Positions 63,061 through 64,000 of a stretch of DNA of 64,000 nt are shown one piece after another. Within the stretch, counting starts at the first letter, position 1, and every line of letters starts with the position of its first letter. The notes below the pieces were generated by a model, which saw nothing but the letters and a program-made list of their open reading frames with translations, was not told where the DNA came from and did not search any database. Position numbers and translations under genes: made by a program. Origin of the DNA: Micrasema longulum (Eukaryota; Arthropoda; Insecta; Trichoptera; Brachycentridae); assembly GCA_022494885.1 (NCBI GenBank), contig JAGVSM010004285.1, positions 1 to 64,000 of the forward strand, read 5' to 3'.

Positions 63061-63639
63061 GTAATCATTTTATGGATGTGAAAAAATTGTAAAAAATATT
63101 TGAATCTTAATACATAAAATTAATTTCAATAAATACATATTCATAGAACTTTAATAAACTATCGCGATTGAACCTCCATTAGGTTCACTGACCGACAATA
63201 ATTTACAAGTCACTTACTTCAACACTATCTGTGCTGTATTAACTTGGTTCGTAGAACACTACGTGATTTCTATAAGTATTTTTGTACATACGTGCATTGA
63301 TACTTAATCGAATTTTATCACTTGCGGGGAATATAGGTTTTTATTTTAAAAACTCAATAATCAATGTTTGTTTTAAACGAAGTGGAGTAACACCATTCAG
63401 GAAAGACGACAATGTTTTCAGGGATGTTCAGTAGGTGGAGAGGTTTGGATAATACACATCTATATATTGACAATGATGTACCATCTCTGTAACGATTAAT
63501 CATTTTATGTTTCCAACCATGACACCAAAAGTCAATTTAAAGTGTGTAAATATTTATATATGAACACACACTTTTCTATGTCTACACCATAGAAGTTGCA
63601 CAAAAATATAAAACAAACGAAATAATAGGACATATGCCT
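63061..63639. other. Unassigned stretch
   Basis: Nothing recognised. Confidence 0.25.
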
Positions 63640-64000
63640 TTATTTTTTTTATTTTTTTATGGGAGTTGCTTTATTATTTACCTTGCTTATAATAAACAAG
63701 GTTTATATTTCAAAAAGTGGATTTTTCTGCAATTAAATATCTTAAATTTATCTAAACTATTGGGATCAGGAGGGATATATTAATGTGGGCTAATCAGGAA
63801 CTTCTCATCATTTGCTCACATGGAGAGAAAACCACTTAAAACTCTTCAGGAGAAGCCGGCCTGTTGGCAGTAGTCAACAGGCCTTCCGTTCCACTAGAGG
63901 AGTGTTCGGCATTTTGTTCCCTACTTTGGTTTATTTTACCAATTTCCTGCGCTATATTTATCATGTATGTTACTACCTCTCGTGTGAGTTCTTTATTACC
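63640..64000 (-). mobile_element. Repeat Q copy 2, open frame running off the window
   Basis: On the minus strand from the window edge to a TAA at about 63835, one frame stays open for 54 codons: GNKELTREVVTYMINIAQEI, G-K-I-N-Q-S-R-E-Q-N-A-E-H, TEGLLTTANRPASPEEF stop. It looks like the real C-terminus of a protein of unknown type. Downstream in sense are AACCTTG...CAAGGT (hairpin) and an (AAATAAAAAA) tail. Copy 1 lies at 12846-13420. The layout suggests a non-LTR or other retroelement. Confidence 0.55.

Overview
This window is AT-rich eukaryotic DNA, by eye about two-thirds to 70 percent A+T. I find no intact host protein gene, no functional tRNA, rRNA or snRNA gene, and no CRISPR array or bacterial operon structure. 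What can be supported is a dense mosaic of decayed transposable elements: C-terminal and 3' ends of several non-LTR retrotransposon (LINE) families, Penelope-like fragments, four tRNA-derived SINE families, one very abundant non-tRNA retroposon-like repeat, and several DNA elements with terminal inverted repeats (TIRs). LINE C-termini of the jockey/CR1 kind, an R1/I-like LINE, an RTE-like LINE and tRNA SINEs together suggest an invertebrate, most likely an arthropod and probably an insect. I cannot place it further. The window looks intergenic or deep intronic. All family names (SINE-A, Rep-C, LINE-H and so on) are my working names, not database names.

Layout. 0-5 kb: LINE-H 3' part, an inverted Rep-C copy, SINE-A in a LINE fragment, LINE tails. 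5-12 kb: an inverted LINE fragment, a 5'-extended SINE-B, a possible 1.4-kb TIR element (6075-7515), MITE-G copy 1, a LINE with an intact 3' hairpin (9805-10376), and a 114-126 bp tandem repeat (11.27-11.59 kb). 12-25 kb: repeat Q, Rep-C copies (one split by SINE-A), four LINE remnants, Penelope-like pieces, and a 1.43-kb TIR element (23238-24667) that has swallowed a LINE tail and a 45-bp minisatellite. 25-34 kb: inverted and tandem Rep-C, MITE-G copy 2 nested in LINE-H, SINE-D copies, and an RTE-like LINE interrupted by two adjacent foldback elements. 34-49 kb: mostly SINE-B and SINE-D copies, Rep-C, LINE-H copy 2 (43.9-44.9 kb), MITE-G copy 3. 49-52.3 kb: a near-perfect 2x132-bp palindrome, a LINE split by another foldback element, and a Rep-C dimer cleanly interrupted by a 254-bp TIR element with a 4-bp target duplication. 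52-64 kb: a Rep-C copy split by a SINE-B/SINE-A composite, an R1/I-like LINE end, SINEs, and LINE-H/Penelope/LINE ends on the minus strand.

How the parts relate. Rep-C is the dominant repeat, about 25 loci. Many copies carry an internal inversion with a different junction each time, and one is bounded by a 13-bp direct repeat. This points to retroposition with frequent twin priming or template switching. SINE-B and the RTE-like LINE share a 3' stem-loop plus (GAT)n tail, the signature expected of a SINE that uses that LINE's machinery. Several LINE families end in a short hairpin followed by a simple A/T-rich repeat. Penelope-type terminal motifs (CTGACG...GAAACCGGT) that resemble a hammerhead ribozyme core occur at four loci, plus two decayed ones.
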